NCBI GenBank assembly: GCA_013396635.1
Contig: WBMW01000596.1
Span: 606,873 to 670,872 of the forward strand
Length of the DNA: 64,000 nucleotides
Source of the DNA: Penelope pileata
Lineage: Eukaryota; Chordata; Aves; Galliformes; Cracidae
Reading direction: 5' to 3'
This document shows, one piece after another, positions 1-14,200 of the stretch (the stretch's first letter is position 1; each line of letters starts with the position of its first letter). A model generated the notes under the pieces. That model was not told the origin of the DNA. It searched no databases and saw only the letters and a list, made by a program, of their open reading frames with translations. The translations under genes and the position numbers were made by a program.

Positions 1-3000
1 GACACTCTTACAGCTCGTTCATATTCTCTGCAGATTTAAATTTTGGGTTCTGATAAGTAAAATAAGGGAGAGTCCTTTTTATGTGGGCTGTGCTGTGAAA
101 TGTTGAGCCTTTGCTGCATGCTTGAAGCGAGGGATGCCATCAGCCGGCCTGGAGCTGCTGTTAGCTGCTGCAGGATTGCCAGGTGGAGAGCGGGAGCTTA
201 CAGGTCCCCCTGAGGTAAGTGCTGCTTTTCAGGCCTGCATGAGCCTCATCACAGCCTTACGCTTGAGAGCCTTCAGTCTAAACAGGGGAAAATCTACCAG
301 TGGAAAACATAATGTGTTCGGAAGAGGCAGCACTTCAGGCCACACAAAGAAGCTGTTCGCTCTTGGCCCTTCTCAGGGCCTGTGGGGCTCCACCTGCTCG
401 GCCGTCCACGTGCATCACGTTGCAGATGTTTGTTAGTGTGTGGGATCTGGAGCCAGCTTCTCAGAGCAGCTCAGCACATGGGGCTGAGTCACCAAGAAAA
501 GCCCGGCCCCAGCCGCGGGTTCCAAGCGCAGGGATTTTCATCTATTGCTTTGTATGGCAGCACTTCTGCCGAGGTTTTTCTTCTTCTTTTTTTTTTTCTT
601 TTCAAGGCCTGTCTGTGTGGCAAACAGGATATGTGTGCATCTGAGCACCAAAATAGAGCATGTGCTCTGTAAAGGAAACCTTTCCTAGCAGTGTTTATTT
701 GAACTATGGCTGTGGGAGGGTGGGGGATGGCCAGCCAGAGACGTGGTGACCTCTTCCAGGAGAGGAGGCCGTGGAAGACTCAGACGTATGCTAACAGGCT
801 AGCATGAGTAAATGGCAATGGCATGTTATCAGCTTTTTAAACATAAATTCTGATTCACTTTGCTTAAGTTTGCTTAAAATTTTATTGATACTCCCTCATG
901 CATATCTATGTATACAAATGTAAAGCTGTTGTCACTTAGCATACAGCCTAAGCCTTTGCTTGACCCGTAGATCATCATAATTCCTTTCCTTGCAAACACA
1001 GCATGAGTAATATCACAGATAGCCTTCGGGGTATCATTTTAAAACTCATGGTTGTTCATTTGCTCACCGTCCATCCCGTGCAGCAAAGAGTTTGTTTGCC
1101 CTCCTGTCACTTGCAGCAGGATAGGTATTTCTTTATGCTGTTGCTTTTGGAACAGTATGATGAGGGAATTCCTGCTTCCTTCCTGCGCGTGGATTTTGTG
1201 ATCTGTTTAACAGAGCAGCCTTGCTGCTTTCACTACTGACAACCGATGGTTGTTCTGACTTCTGCCCAGCCTAAAGAGGCCATTAAGATTTGGATGAACT
1301 AATGGTCGTTACAAATCAGCATAGATTTATTTCAAATGTTATCATCCAATTATCTTTGTCTTTTTCAGAGTGGGTGGGCTGTTCCATATTGAACTGCTGG
1401 TTTTGTGTCAAACCCACTTTTCTGAATCTCAAGGAAACATGAAAATCACTATTAAGTTGTTACTTGAACTGATTTTATAAACAATAACAGCTTGTAACAC
1501 TTGTAACATCCGTTTAACAGTGACTGTGTTAGCACCTTTCTGTTAATTTCTTGTCTATATAAAAAGGCTAAAAACAATAAAGTGGAAAACATGCCTGAAA
1601 TGATGTTTTAAGCTTGAGCTGCCGCTGGTAATGAAGGTGCTGTTTGCCTGGTCAGTCCCTCTTCCATCCCAGCGCTGAAGCTAAGCTTTCACCGTGGATT
1701 AGCCACCATGGTGTGGTTTGAAGAATAAAAGGGCACTCCCCGTTTCTAAAACTTTGTTCATAGCTCTCAGTTCAGTCCAAGCACTTTCTGTGTGCCGAGG
1801 GAACAACCTTTGCTAGCTGTCACAGTGCAGTCAGTCGGGTGTGCTGTCCAGGAGCCGGCAGGAAGGCTGCGGGAAGTCTGGTTTCTTCCACATTTCAGAT
1901 GTGTACAGAAGTGGGCAGAGGGGCAGCCTGGTTCCGAGGCAGTTGTTGGCACGGCTGACAGGGCCCTGACTATCAGAGCATGGATTTTTGGAGCCTGCTT
2001 TCTCTTACTGTTTTGCCTGCCTTTTTTTTCACCTCCTCCTCTTTAAAGGGAAATTGTAGGGAATTTGGGTCTCAATGTCCGTAGGTATGGACAACTTGAA
2101 TGACCTTCTGTTTGTAAAATATTGTTTCATAGAAAGTTACATATATTTGGGACTTCATCATCTTGTGTTTTAATGCTGTATGTAATTATACACTTAAATA
2201 TTACCAAGCCTAGTTTTACGCTGGTGGGTTTTTTTCACTCTTTATTTTAGTTGCCCCAACATACCTGAAGATGAAGTTAGCCTGCAGTCTTGGTGTTCCC
2301 TGCAAAATTGTTTCTCAAGCTTCAAACAGTTATAACTTTGCAAAACCTTAGTGGAAATAATCCATGCAAACCTCAGACCCCACAGAGGAGGTCCTGCTCT
2401 CTTTCACTGAGGAAGAAGGTGGAGGTCTATGGCTGAGGTAGCAGGGCTGGCCCCACAGCTGGCCAGTGAAGTGTGAGTGAGCTGCAGGGTGTCACTGGAG
2501 ACACACATGTGGAGTCCTCACCAAACCATTTCTTTTCAAGAATAATACTGCAAGTTTGTTGACTATTTGATCATTTTTAGGCGTGTCGTACTTGGCTTGT
2601 TACTAGCGAACTTCCTGGATTAGCTTTGAGAATGTTATTTACTCTTTTCACGAATGCTCTTGGCTCAGCTCTTTGAAGCTATTGACGAGATGAACGTGAA
2701 TCTGCTCGTCTTTTCTCTTAGCAGCATCTTGCAACAGAAAGATATTGCTAGTGTAGAATCATAGGAAATAAAATTCAGTAATATGCACTTCAAGCCAGTG
2801 CACTTGGGGACTGATGGTAAATCTACTATGAAGTAGAACTACTTGCAGAAAAGAACCTTAATTAACTAGAGAGATGTATTTAAGATGAAAATAGTTGAAA
2901 TGATATGGCTATGCAGACAGCAGATAGTTAGCACAGAGTGCCATTTTCCAACGTTTTGGTGAAAGGTTTTCTGAATGCTGTGGAATTCTGCTCAGCTGTG

Positions 3001-3877
3001 CTGGAGAGGTACCGCTGGAGTGACCAGCAAATGAAGATCTGACTTTGCAAGAGACTTGGAGAATTGATTTGTTTATTCTAGCCTACCTGGGCATCGGGAC
3101 AGGCTCTGATTGCTTTCTGTAACACATTATGAAATCAACTCAGGGGAAGAAAAGCCATTAGAGCTGGAGGATAATGTTGGCAGAAGAGCAAATGGGTTTA
3201 AGCTGACAGGAAATGTTCCTGACAATTTAGAGGCATCGGGCTCCAAAACAGCTTTCCAGCCAGACAGTTGGGGTTCCAAATCTGTTACTTTCAGGATAGA
3301 GGTTGGTAAGTTTATAAAACAGGTTCGCTGTACCGTGTTCACTGTGACTGTTAGGTACAGAATTAATCATCCAAAATGCCCTCTCCCAGTAAGAATTCAG
3401 TATTTGAGTACGTACAAGAGCTACATCTTCTAGAAGTTATCTGAAAATTAAATACAGATTTGGGAAATTGGATCATCATGCAGTAGCGAAAACTAAGGCA
3501 GAGATGTCAAATCACTGTATTTGTACAGCACTGCATGGTGGAATCCCAGGTCTGTTTCTTTCTGTCTTTGTATCTTCAGGCTATACTTGACTCTTTTTGT
3601 TCCTACTTTGTTGGCATTAAGGAGAATTCTCTAGGTTTGTGAGTTATTTAAGTTCACAGTGACATCAAGAGAAATGCACTCATAGAGTACAAGAGGACAT
3701 TGACAAGGTTATATGTTATCGAAGAGTAAAAATAAACCTTTCTTGATAAAGGAGAGAAGGTTCTGGAATGATGCAACTCTTCCTTCTTTCTTTGAATACA
3801 AGTTCTGAATTCATTCTATCTGGAAAACAATTATCAAAATGTCAAAAATACTTTTCTGTCCTTTTTTTTTTTTGTAG
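1..3877 (+). other. Probable MAPRE2 upstream intron; no exon recognised
   Basis: Since the 3878 exon is open at its 5' end and begins with an acceptor, this stretch is most likely intron between an upstream N-terminal exon (not found here) and that exon. No repeat family, tRNA or plausible coding exon was recognised. The short frames near 122-672 and 3110-3433 have no recognisable domains. Confidence 0.6.
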
Positions 3878-4005
3878 TTGGGGAATGGCGGTCAACGTGT
3901 ACTCTACCTCTATAACCCAAGAGACTATGAGCAGACATGACATCATCGCATGGGTTAATGATATACTAGCTTTAAACTACACAAAAGTTGAACAACTCTG
4001 TTCAG
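3878..4005 (+). CDS. MAPRE2: MAPRE2 exon with internal start codon, start of CH domain
   Basis: The acceptor is a T-rich tract ending in TAG at 3875-3877; the donor GTAAG starts at 4006. The exon reads (S)-W-G-M-A-V-N-V and ends TGT TCA G, phase 1. The ATG at 3885 starts the short isoform. Translation also runs through the three codons before it in the longer isoform (known human form reads ...YSWGMAVNV). Residues 1-40 of the short form. Confidence 0.96.
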
Positions 4006-7000
4006 GTAAGAAAGAATTGCATGTTTTACAAATGTTTATTTAAAAACCACTTTAAAAGTCTGACTTGTTGAAAATAGCTCACTTTTAGCTTTGACATAAA
4101 GCAGTCACTCTGCAAAAAGAAACTAAAGTATGTATAAAGGAAAAAAAAATTGCGTTCATGGAAAGATAAGGTGTCTTGAGAAAGCTTAACAAATGCAGAG
4201 GTGAACAGGATGAATGTAGCAGGAGGTGCGTAGAAGTAATAAAAATGTTGACTGATTAAGAAAAGAATATACTGATAAGATTTTTTTGTGCGTACTTGAA
4301 AGCTACCATGGGGGTGACTTTACAAATGGAGAGTGGGACATAGCTAAGAAGTGACAAATAGTCTACTGAAAACCCAAATGAACAAAATTCCCTGGCACCT
4401 TTTCCTTCTGGGTGAGGGTGATGAAACCCTGCTGGCGTTTGCAGAAGATCACACGTGGCCATGAAGAAAAACACACGTTTGAGAGAATCACCATTTATCT
4501 GCTGTGAGGTGCTCTAGAAGTTTGCCAAGAGAATCTGCCTCTCTCTTTTTCAATGTAACTGAACTCTTGTGGTAAATAAATTTGGTAATGAAACCTAAAA
4601 GAAGAATAATGGCTTGAATACTTTGGCTAGTTTGGTTAATGAGAGTGGAAACTGCAAGATACATGTTAAACAACAGAATCTGTAACTAGATGATGACAAG
4701 AAATGACACGGGGAAAGGCCAGTGTTTTACTGAGACTACAGATGCCCTGGGGAGTAATTCTTTCTGATTTCCTGCTGTGATTTTTAAATTCAAAGATGTT
4801 TGTGTTGGAGGAGATCTAGCTAGATTGCTACTTCCAGACAAATGACATGCTGGGAATATCTTGCTTGTGAAGACAATGCTCTTAAGTACATAGAACTGGA
4901 ACCACATCACCACATTTCAGCTATTTAGTGGTCCAGCTGAAATGCATAAACGGGGTCTCATATTCAAACCTGTGTATTTACCTACCATTCTGGGTATGTT
5001 TTCTGTCTTGCAGATATTCCATGAAAGGTATAGAAAGTCATTTGAGGATGACAGCCTCATAACATATTCTTTAATTATTTCTTTTTACAAATCTCATCTG
5101 CAGAAACAGTTTTGCGTGCTTCAGGGGGTTGCACAATGACTATAAAACGAGGTTGAAGAAGTGCAGGTTAAAGAGCCTGCAAGTAACTGATATCAACTGA
5201 GTGACTAAAGACAAAGAACATGGGAAATGACCTTTCTGACAGTTATTAAGCTTGGAACTGAAATGTTGTATTTAGCTGTTGTTATATTTACAGGTCCGGA
5301 AGTTAATCTATGTATGTGAATTATACTTAGAGGAAATATGTATGGGGTTGTACAGGCACGTGTGTGTTTATATAGGGGTGTATGTGTATATATATACACA
5401 CCCTTACAAGGAGATGGAAAGATGCACGAAAAGGGACATTTTCATCATAAAATCCACGACGCTTGCCATTGTTTGAAGCAGGAAGTATGCTAGCTGTGTT
5501 ATTGACTTGTTCCTGCAGAGCTATTTATGTGCTCTTAAGTCGTTGAAAGGAAGCTTTTGAAGTGAATTCTCCATCAAGTTACATGTGTGTGGGCTTAAAA
5601 AAAGAAAAATCTTACTCAAAAACAGGGAGAGGTGATCTAAAAGAATTTTGATGATCCACAATACAAGTTAAAGATATTTAAATAGAGTCAGGTTGAGAGA
5701 TTTCAGCTGGATAGGGCAGACAGGAGAAGAGCATGGAAACTGTCACAAAAGCACTGTCCCATTTCATTACACAGCTTCTTATACAATTGTTTCTGTGACC
5801 TCTAGTGAGGATATTGGGACATACCACAAGGGAAAGACTGAAAAAAGGTTGCTTCATTAGGAGCTCTTACTCCATCCTGTGTAAAATTAAATTTTTTCTT
5901 CCTTTAGAACTTCCTGGATTGTACTAATTGCTATTGTTACTTGATGCTTTTATGTTCGTATCTTAATGGGTCAAACCTGTAAGCTTGAATTTCCCCATTT
6001 GGTTTGATAGTCCAGCTTGATATTTGTTATTACTTTCATGTTGATGTTCATTACAGTGCCAAAGTGGGCTTTAATATTTCATTATCTCAAAAAGCATTCT
6101 CCCCTGCTGGCACAATCCTTTCTGTAGTCCACAGAACTTCAATCTCTGCATTGCTGAATTCTGCTAAATTCTGCTAGGTCATGGCAGAGACCAGCAGACA
6201 GAGGTCCTACTGATGCGTTCCTTTCCATCCGAGACCGCACAGCTCTTTTCTCCTGTGCTGTTGCAAGACATCTTTGTAGGGAGTGAAGAGAGTGAAGAGA
6301 AGCTTTGGAGATCTTTAATTAATATAGTTTCCTGTGTAAACTACAAATAGTTTATTTCATGCACAGATAGCTGCCATCCTGCAAACTACACTGCAAGTAC
6401 ACTAAGTAAACTAAGAGGAAGGGTGACAAAGCGACCAGCCAGCTCGCGGGCAGACACCGCAGGCATAGCGTGGCCACAGCCTGGGAGCAGCCGACCTCCT
6501 TCATTCCTTCTGGCATTCCTCTGGCCGGTGCTCCCTACAGCGTTGGCAGCCTTCATCCAGCCTAGCGTTGGTTTCCATAAAATATGAGCATTTCCCAAGG
6601 ACTTCAAAGTGAAGGGGTATGTGGGAACCTCCGTAACACTGTGAAGTGTTTCACAGCAGTAACGGTTCAGAGCCACGGCCGCTGAAATTTTGTAACCAAC
6701 TGTAATAGTGTATGGGCCTTTTCTTCTTTTTAAGAAAAAATGCATTAAGATTTGTCATGCTGTTATATGAGTATTTGGGTTTTGTTCATTTTCATTAACA
6801 AGGAGCAATCAAAAGGTCAGAAAAAGCTAAATGCAAGGCCACAAAAAGCAAGGCATGGGGGTTGAGAGTACTAAGACTGGGTGTAAAGCTCAGAGACTTC
6901 GCTTTTAGGAAGCACAAGTCACCGAGATGTGCCTTACAGTCATCTTTAGCACTCAACTGTGCCTACATTTTACAGCCAGCCTAGCAATAATTGTGGACAA

Positions 7001-8167
7001 TCCAAGCTAAAGCAATAAGGAATAATGTGACATTCTGCCTTTATTAAGGGTTTTATTCTGAGCTGAAAAGCATACTTAAAGCTTAACGTGACAGTTCGTA
7101 ATAAAGAAAAGACACTTGGCCCTTTTCCTTACTGCTGTGTGGAGAAGTAGCTTTGATAATATGCGTGCTGTGGACGTAGCAGCTTGTTCCCCAATTGCCA
7201 GTTACAGGAACAGAGCTAGGATGAGAACCAGCAAAGGAAAAGGCTGGATTAGTCATAAAGTATTTGTATTCTTCATGAGTCTTACATGTGTTTTTGTCCT
7301 TGCTAAGTAGGCCGAGCAATGTGTAGCATCCCCTGAGCTTTCTGAATGCCTGCAGTAGTTGTGATGTGCCAAAAAGGCCAGGTTATGGATGGATGGGCCC
7401 CCAAGAGTCTAAATTTAGTGTGCAGCTCCTCTGGTAATTTAGTTTTGACAACACAAGAGGGAAAATCTTCCCAAGCATCTCAAAGCAAAACAATCCCCTG
7501 AGCCTTAGGTAAGTGCCATTTTGTCAGTTTTGGTCTCCATGTTTGGCTTCCCACAAGATTGTTGGCCTGAATATGAGGTTTATGATCCGTGGTTATAATG
7601 TAAGGTATAGCGTGCGTTGCCTTTAGGTGGGCGTTAGACTTGGGAGCATTTAATTTGATACAGATGAGTGAAGAATAATGGAGAAAAACTGGAAGGATTT
7701 AATGTATTAGAGCCCTGTGCACAACACCCATAGGCATGGGGAATAAGAGCTCCAAATGAATTACGACACGGGTTGTTTCTTGGGAGTCATACTATTTTTG
7801 TCATGAATACACAGTGGCTTCTTAAAAACAGTGCTGACTAAATAGCTTATATCTGAATTTTCTTTACTAAGGCTATTTTTCATCTATAGGGAATACCAAG
7901 TGAACTTGTTACAGGGCTTTTCAGGAGTGTTTGGCGGCTACGTGAGAGTATATTCAAAATAAGAGTCAGGCAGGGGAGTGTTGCAGGAGACTACAGAGGG
8001 CTTGTGTATCAATTATAAAAAACAACACAGAGTACACAAGCTATGTAAATTACTAGCAAGGAAACCAGAAATGGTAAATGTATATAGAAAAAAAAATGCA
8101 ACCTGAAGTGTAAGTTCTGTCTTAGCTATACTCATGAGAGCCTTTGACGTGAAGGAGATGCAGAATC

Positions 8168-8201
<34 letters not shown>

Positions 8202-11200
8202 TTCCCCTACATTTGAAAATTCTCAATAGAATTTTGTCTCATACAAACTTGCAAGTTGTTTGGTCTCCAGTTCATAGAGAGCTTCCATCTTTCAGTATCC
8301 ATACGCAAGGATCAAGGATGAAATATTTTATTTTCTCCCTTATTTTTAATAAGTGACCATCTCATAAAAAGAGTATGTGGTCCAGCAGTTTGAAATTTTA
8401 GGCTGAGATGCTTTCTCTGCAAATGCCCTGGTTGTTGCAAGTGGGCGTTTTTCATGCAGCAGATGCTGCAGTCGGTACCATGTCTCAGTTGGCATGTCTC
8501 CCCTCAGAGTACATGGTCACTGCATGGATGCATTTTTCTCATCTCCCATCTTGAGAGCGGTGTGCTGGTACAACAGGTGTCAGCGTGTGTGGCTTTGTGC
8601 TGTCATGAGGGCTTGGGATTTGGGGGAGAGCTTCATGGCAGTCTCCATGGGCTGCTGTCCCTGGCCATGGTTGGTGGCTTGCAGTGATGAGAGCCACTCC
8701 TTGCTTCTGAAGGGTGTTGGGTGAGGAGTTCTGCACACCGGTTGTGAGTGTATGTGTGTATGCAAATGGATTATGTTCTGTGCATACGATTTGTTTCATT
8801 TTCCATGCCTCAGTATGTGTATTTTGCTCGGTGTGTACATTAACTCATAAACTTCCTGCATGTGTATTACTAAAATCTGCATTATTGCACCCTATTGAGC
8901 ACTTGGTGCCAGCATGGTTCTACACAGCTGGTGTGCTAGTGCAGGCTGGGCTGAAGTGTGTTTCAGCATTGTTTTTTTGAGTTCCGAGCCCTGCAAAGCC
9001 TCAGTCTCTAGAGCAGCTTGGAAATGTGATTAAAACATGCCTCGATGCACTGTGATACGAACCACGTTTCAGGGAACTGATGTGTTGTTCTGAGGTCCTG
9101 CAACACAGAGGATGCTCAGTGTAAATGACTCTTTAATGTCTTCCATATGATATTTGGGATTAGAGGGATATAATGGATGTTGATGATCGGATTTAAGGTC
9201 GATTCCAGAACTTCCTGGGGAAGCTTGCAAAGGAGTATCCTGAGACTTCCAGCCAGTATATAGATAGATATTTAATGCCATTCATTAAGAATTTGGGAGG
9301 AATAGAATTTAAACAAGGTTTCCACTTTTTTGTTTATTTAATTACTCATAAAGCTGTCACTTGCCAATCTCCCCTTTTTTGAAGAGCCTGTTAGATTTTC
9401 GCTGCAACTTTTTTTCAGTCAAGATGGGTTACACAGCCATTTTAAGTTAAATGCGAACTCTGTTTTCTGAAATTATTCTGGTCTGCCCATTTCAAAATTA
9501 ACGAGTTCCTATATAAATTAGGACTAAGAATTAAGTATTAAAAGCTCTGCTGTGCACCATTTGTGAGAAGCCTAATGATTTATGCATTTAAGAGAATACA
9601 AGCTAACACCGGGGAAACCTTCCTCCAAAATCCATTTCTTAAAATGGTCCGTGGCTATCCTGGGTTGCCTCCCACAAATGCCCCCCCTGCGAAGAACAGC
9701 GTTTTCCCAAGCACGATCCATTCAGAAGCGCTCAGCTCAGTGCAGGTATTTCTGGATGCTGTTTTCTGTGGTGCCTGCATGCAGGCCTCACTCTGCCCTC
9801 GCTGCCTCCACTCTGTGGCCGCAGCTCGTTGCAGGGCTGTGCTCTCATCTGGATCGCTTGTATTTATTTAAGTGCCCTCCCAAGACTGTTAGTGGGAAGG
9901 GCAAAGCTCAAGCCAGCATTGCTTCACTGATGCACATCTGGCTTCCCTACCACAAAGCAGGCAGTAAACTGCAGTGGGCTCGAACGTTTGCCAGGAAATG
10001 GGCTGAAGCTTCTTAAATCAGTGTGTTTTTTTTATCAGAGAAACAGAATTTTGTTGTCCCATGTCCTCAGTCATGTAGGTGCTGCTAGAAATGCAAACAG
10101 GATGCTTAAAAACAGCATTGTGGGAAACACAGCTTTGTGGTCACAGACTTTTTTTAAAAAAGACATTGAGTGGCAGAAGGGAAGAACACATCTGAGATGT
10201 AAAATACAAACCCATACTCTGATACCTACACCAAAAACCTTAATGGAGCTTCCAAGGAAGCAATTCTAGGTAGCTGGAGGCAAAAGGTGAGCCCAAAGTG
10301 CCACTGTACTGCAAACAGCAGTTGCTGGCCTTTGTATTTATTTCCCCATTTCTTATCAAAACTGCTATGTCACGCATGCTCCTTGCAAGTTACCGCCTTT
10401 TTTTTCTTGTTCTTGCATCAACAGCAGCCCTGGGTGTGTGCATTTTCCCACCAGGGTTAGCAACCATCGCTCCGTGAGCTCATGGGTAACCCGCATGCGA
10501 GTAACGCTGTCTGTTCCAAACGCGTGGTTTGGTTGTTGCAACTTTGGAGTGAATGAATGATTTGAAGGAATTTCTGTCTAATGCGACAGGATATATTTTT
10601 AGATTATTTAAAAAAAAAAAAATTCCTTGAAGCAAACAAAGAACAATTGTTATTATAGTAAAAAGTGCAGTCAGCCTTTTTTCTGAAATGTGATTTTTCT
10701 CAAAGATATTTGTCTAAAAATCAAACTGAGGCCTGGCTAAAACTTGACTTGCGTGCTATTTTTAGATCAAATTTCTGATTAAACATTTCCAGCAAAATTC
10801 TAGTGTGGGACTTAGTTTCTTCTGCAGTGGTTTTGAATTAAACTGAAGAATTAAACTGAAGCCCGCCCTCCCACGCAGACAGGCCCTGCCTTTTCACAGC
10901 TCCTTTGTGTTCCCATGCTGTCTGCTGTGGTTTTATGTGGCTTTGTGGGATCTTGCCTCCACGCGATGCAGAGACAGAGGGTGCACAGAGAAATACATTG
11001 GATAGCAAGGATTGACTCAACTCCCCTTCAAGGGGACAAATATTAACTTGAACATGGTTCTGAACACTGTCCCGGCAGTCCTTCCCCTCCCCTGCTCTCA
11101 GCCCAGGCAGTGGCCCTGCCAGAACACCCCTCAGCCCCGTGCCATATGCATCACGGCCTGCTATGTGCGGCCATGCCCGACGCCAGCGATGCCGCTCGAC

Positions 11201-14200
11201 TCTTGCGTCTAGGCCGCAGCAATGTTCTTCCCAAAGAGGAGGGGGAAGAAAGCGAGTCACAGGGCTCCCCTCAGACAGCACCGTGCCAGCCAGATTCAGC
11301 GCTCCTGAGATTTGCCTTAGTGACTTCACTCCGTTATTTTCCTGTAAATATTGAGGAGTCAGCTGGGAGGGTTTGCTGGTAGCTGGGTGTGCCAGCGGGG
11401 CCCTGTCCCGAGCCGTGAAGGCGAGCGCGGAGTTTCCGCTCACTAATTGTGTTTGCAAGTTGGTTTTGGCGTCTGGCCTGTGAATGTCTCTTGTAATTGG
11501 TGGCTGCGTCAGTGTTCTAGATGGAAAAATGGAAGGGGTTTTGCACCTGGATTCGAAATTGCTTGTTAGCTAATGCAGAGTAGGAGGGGTTTAACATCAG
11601 CGTGTCTCCCACGCTCAGTAATCCCTCTTCCACAGTGCTACAGCTATGGTTTTCATCTGTTGTGTGAAGAGATTTCAAATTATTTCTCTGTGTGTATGCA
11701 CTTCATGCATGTAAAAGCATTTTGGTCATAGAGACAGACTGAGAACAATTTTGGACAGGTAGTGTTCTGGTGTGTGGATTTGTTAGGTTTGGGGGGGAGG
11801 ACTTGAAGGAGGTTGTTTTTTCAAGTGGTTTTTTTGGGGGTGGTCTTTTTTTTGTCTGGCAGAAAATGTGGGGAGGTTTTTAAATCTTGAATAAAATATG
11901 ATGACATAAAACCCGTTTTGTTCATGTAAATTATGCATGAGGAATCCATCAGAACCCATGCTGTCACCATCTTTGCTGCTGTTTTCTTTGTGTTGTGTTA
12001 AAAATGCTCCTTTCCTGGGCAGCTCCTTTGAAGCATCAGTTGTATGGTAAGTTGAATATGCCTAGGGTGACGTCCAGTGTGCAGGGGGCTGCAAAGCAAA
12101 AGCACAGCAATCTTGCATTACTTCTGTGGGGCTGCTTTTCCTGCTACCTCCATGAAACCTCAAGAGTTGGCAACGTAGCAAGCAGTGTCCTGATTCTGCT
12201 GTGCTGGCATCCTAATGCAGTGTGACGGCTACAGGCCTTAGGGACAAAATTTTAAATAAGTAATGCCTATCTAATATTAAATGTATATGAATCTTGATGT
12301 CCAAAATTGGATCGTCACAGTTAAATGTGATGATACTTAAAACTTTCTTTTCTGCCATTTGAGAGTCACAAAGAGTTTCCTTTTTTTGTAGCTGGCAGTG
12401 TTTAGTTCAGGCTGTATTTGCACGTTGCCTCTGCACTTCAGGAAGGAGCATTTCAATAAACTGTGTTTGTCGCTGTAATAAAATCCTCCTGTTGGGGAAG
12501 TAGTCTGGCAGCAGGCTTCCTTATTGTATCAGAGACTGAGTTCGTACCATCACGTGGATGAATGCCAGCGTTCTCAGCCCTCGAGCACTGAGCAGACTCA
12601 GGACCACCCCCTGGCTGACAAAACACAGAAGCAACTGGCTGCACGAGGAGAGGGAAACACAAGGAAATGTCTTAACTAGAGTATTAAACCTAGTCAGACT
12701 CTGTCTAAAGGCATGCAAAAGGAATTTGCATCACCAGCAGAAGGAGGAAATCTCATGTGAACATTTTAGATTTCTAGTTTTCTAAAAGGATATAGATGAA
12801 AGGTTGCACAGTGCACTTTCAAGGCCTCCAGGCAATTACTTAGATATCAGAGTAAAGCTTATAATTGGGATATGGGGGGGATGAAAGGGCAGAGTTAGGA
12901 ACAAATTCAATTTATAACATGAAATGATTGCATAATAATCCTTTTGCATGAAATTAAATAGTAATAAGTGTAGTCAAGCCATGCACATATCCATGCTTTT
13001 AATTGTAATGTCATTTTTCTATTGCTGCATATGTGCCAGTTCTCTTGCAAAGGATGGGTTTTGAATAACTAATTCTGTTTGTATAGCTTCCTGTAAGAAG
13101 ATGCAAATGTGTCATCTCATGTTTGTAGCTTGCCAGAAGGCTCCTTTTCCTTTAGGGAATATCTTATGTTGATTCTTAATCACATCAAAAACACTGCAAA
13201 CAGCTAAGTACAAGGTGTCCTTGGAAAATCAGTTTATTTTATTTTTTTAACAGTTTTTCCCCACAAAGCTAGTCAACATGAATAGAATTTTTTAAAAATT
13301 GAAATGGTTTTCAGCACTAAAGCTTGGTCTTGTTAAGTTCCCTATCAAATTTCATATTGGTATTTCAGGTGTTTCTGGACTGCTCTTTACATCTCTGCTT
13401 CTCTTTTGGAGAAGTTACAAGTTCTGCAACCCCTTATGTGATGCTTGAATGGACACCAAGAATGAGAGCTGTCAGATATGTAGAGTTGGTCCTGTCAAAA
13501 CACATGCATACCCATGGCGAAAAATGTGTTAACGTTTCAGTCATTGTTGCCCCTCCTGTAAAACTGGACAAGCCAGGTGTCTGATTTGTTAATTTGGTTT
13601 TTGTATGAGCACAATGATTAAACAGTATTCATTGATACTGACCTGGACTGTTAGGTGAGATTTGGACACTTAAGTTTATCAAAACTGATTTGCACTAGGT
13701 GTGCAGAAGTCATTTTTGTGGAAGGCAAATTTGACTTGTTATGACTATTCAGGTGCTGACTTAGCTGGCCTGTGTGCTCAAGTGGAGATGTTAAACTTGT
13801 GTCCTCTTGCTTCAGATGTGGTGCTTAGTGCATCTTCAAGTTTAATGCATTTTGTCAACTAGCAAACTCTTTTCTGAAAAAGAACTGAAATTGATCCTCT
13901 AATTCCCTCAAACATTTTCAGCCTTGATTTCAAAACACTTCAGTGAGTCAACAACAAAGACTCATTTTGCAAATGACAGTGACATGATAACATTGTAGAG
14001 GGACGATCTCTGCATATGAGAAAAGGCTGTCTCCATTAGCTCTAGCCAGCACACTGTTCAGAAGTTTTTCCGTATCCTTGCTGCTCTGTGGCATACCCCT
14101 GCCTACTAATATGCAAGTTCAGATAGCCCTCAATTTGAATTTGTTGAGTGAGAAGTAAAGCTAGCAGCTTGGCTTCTGGTATCTATGGGCAGTGAGTGGT

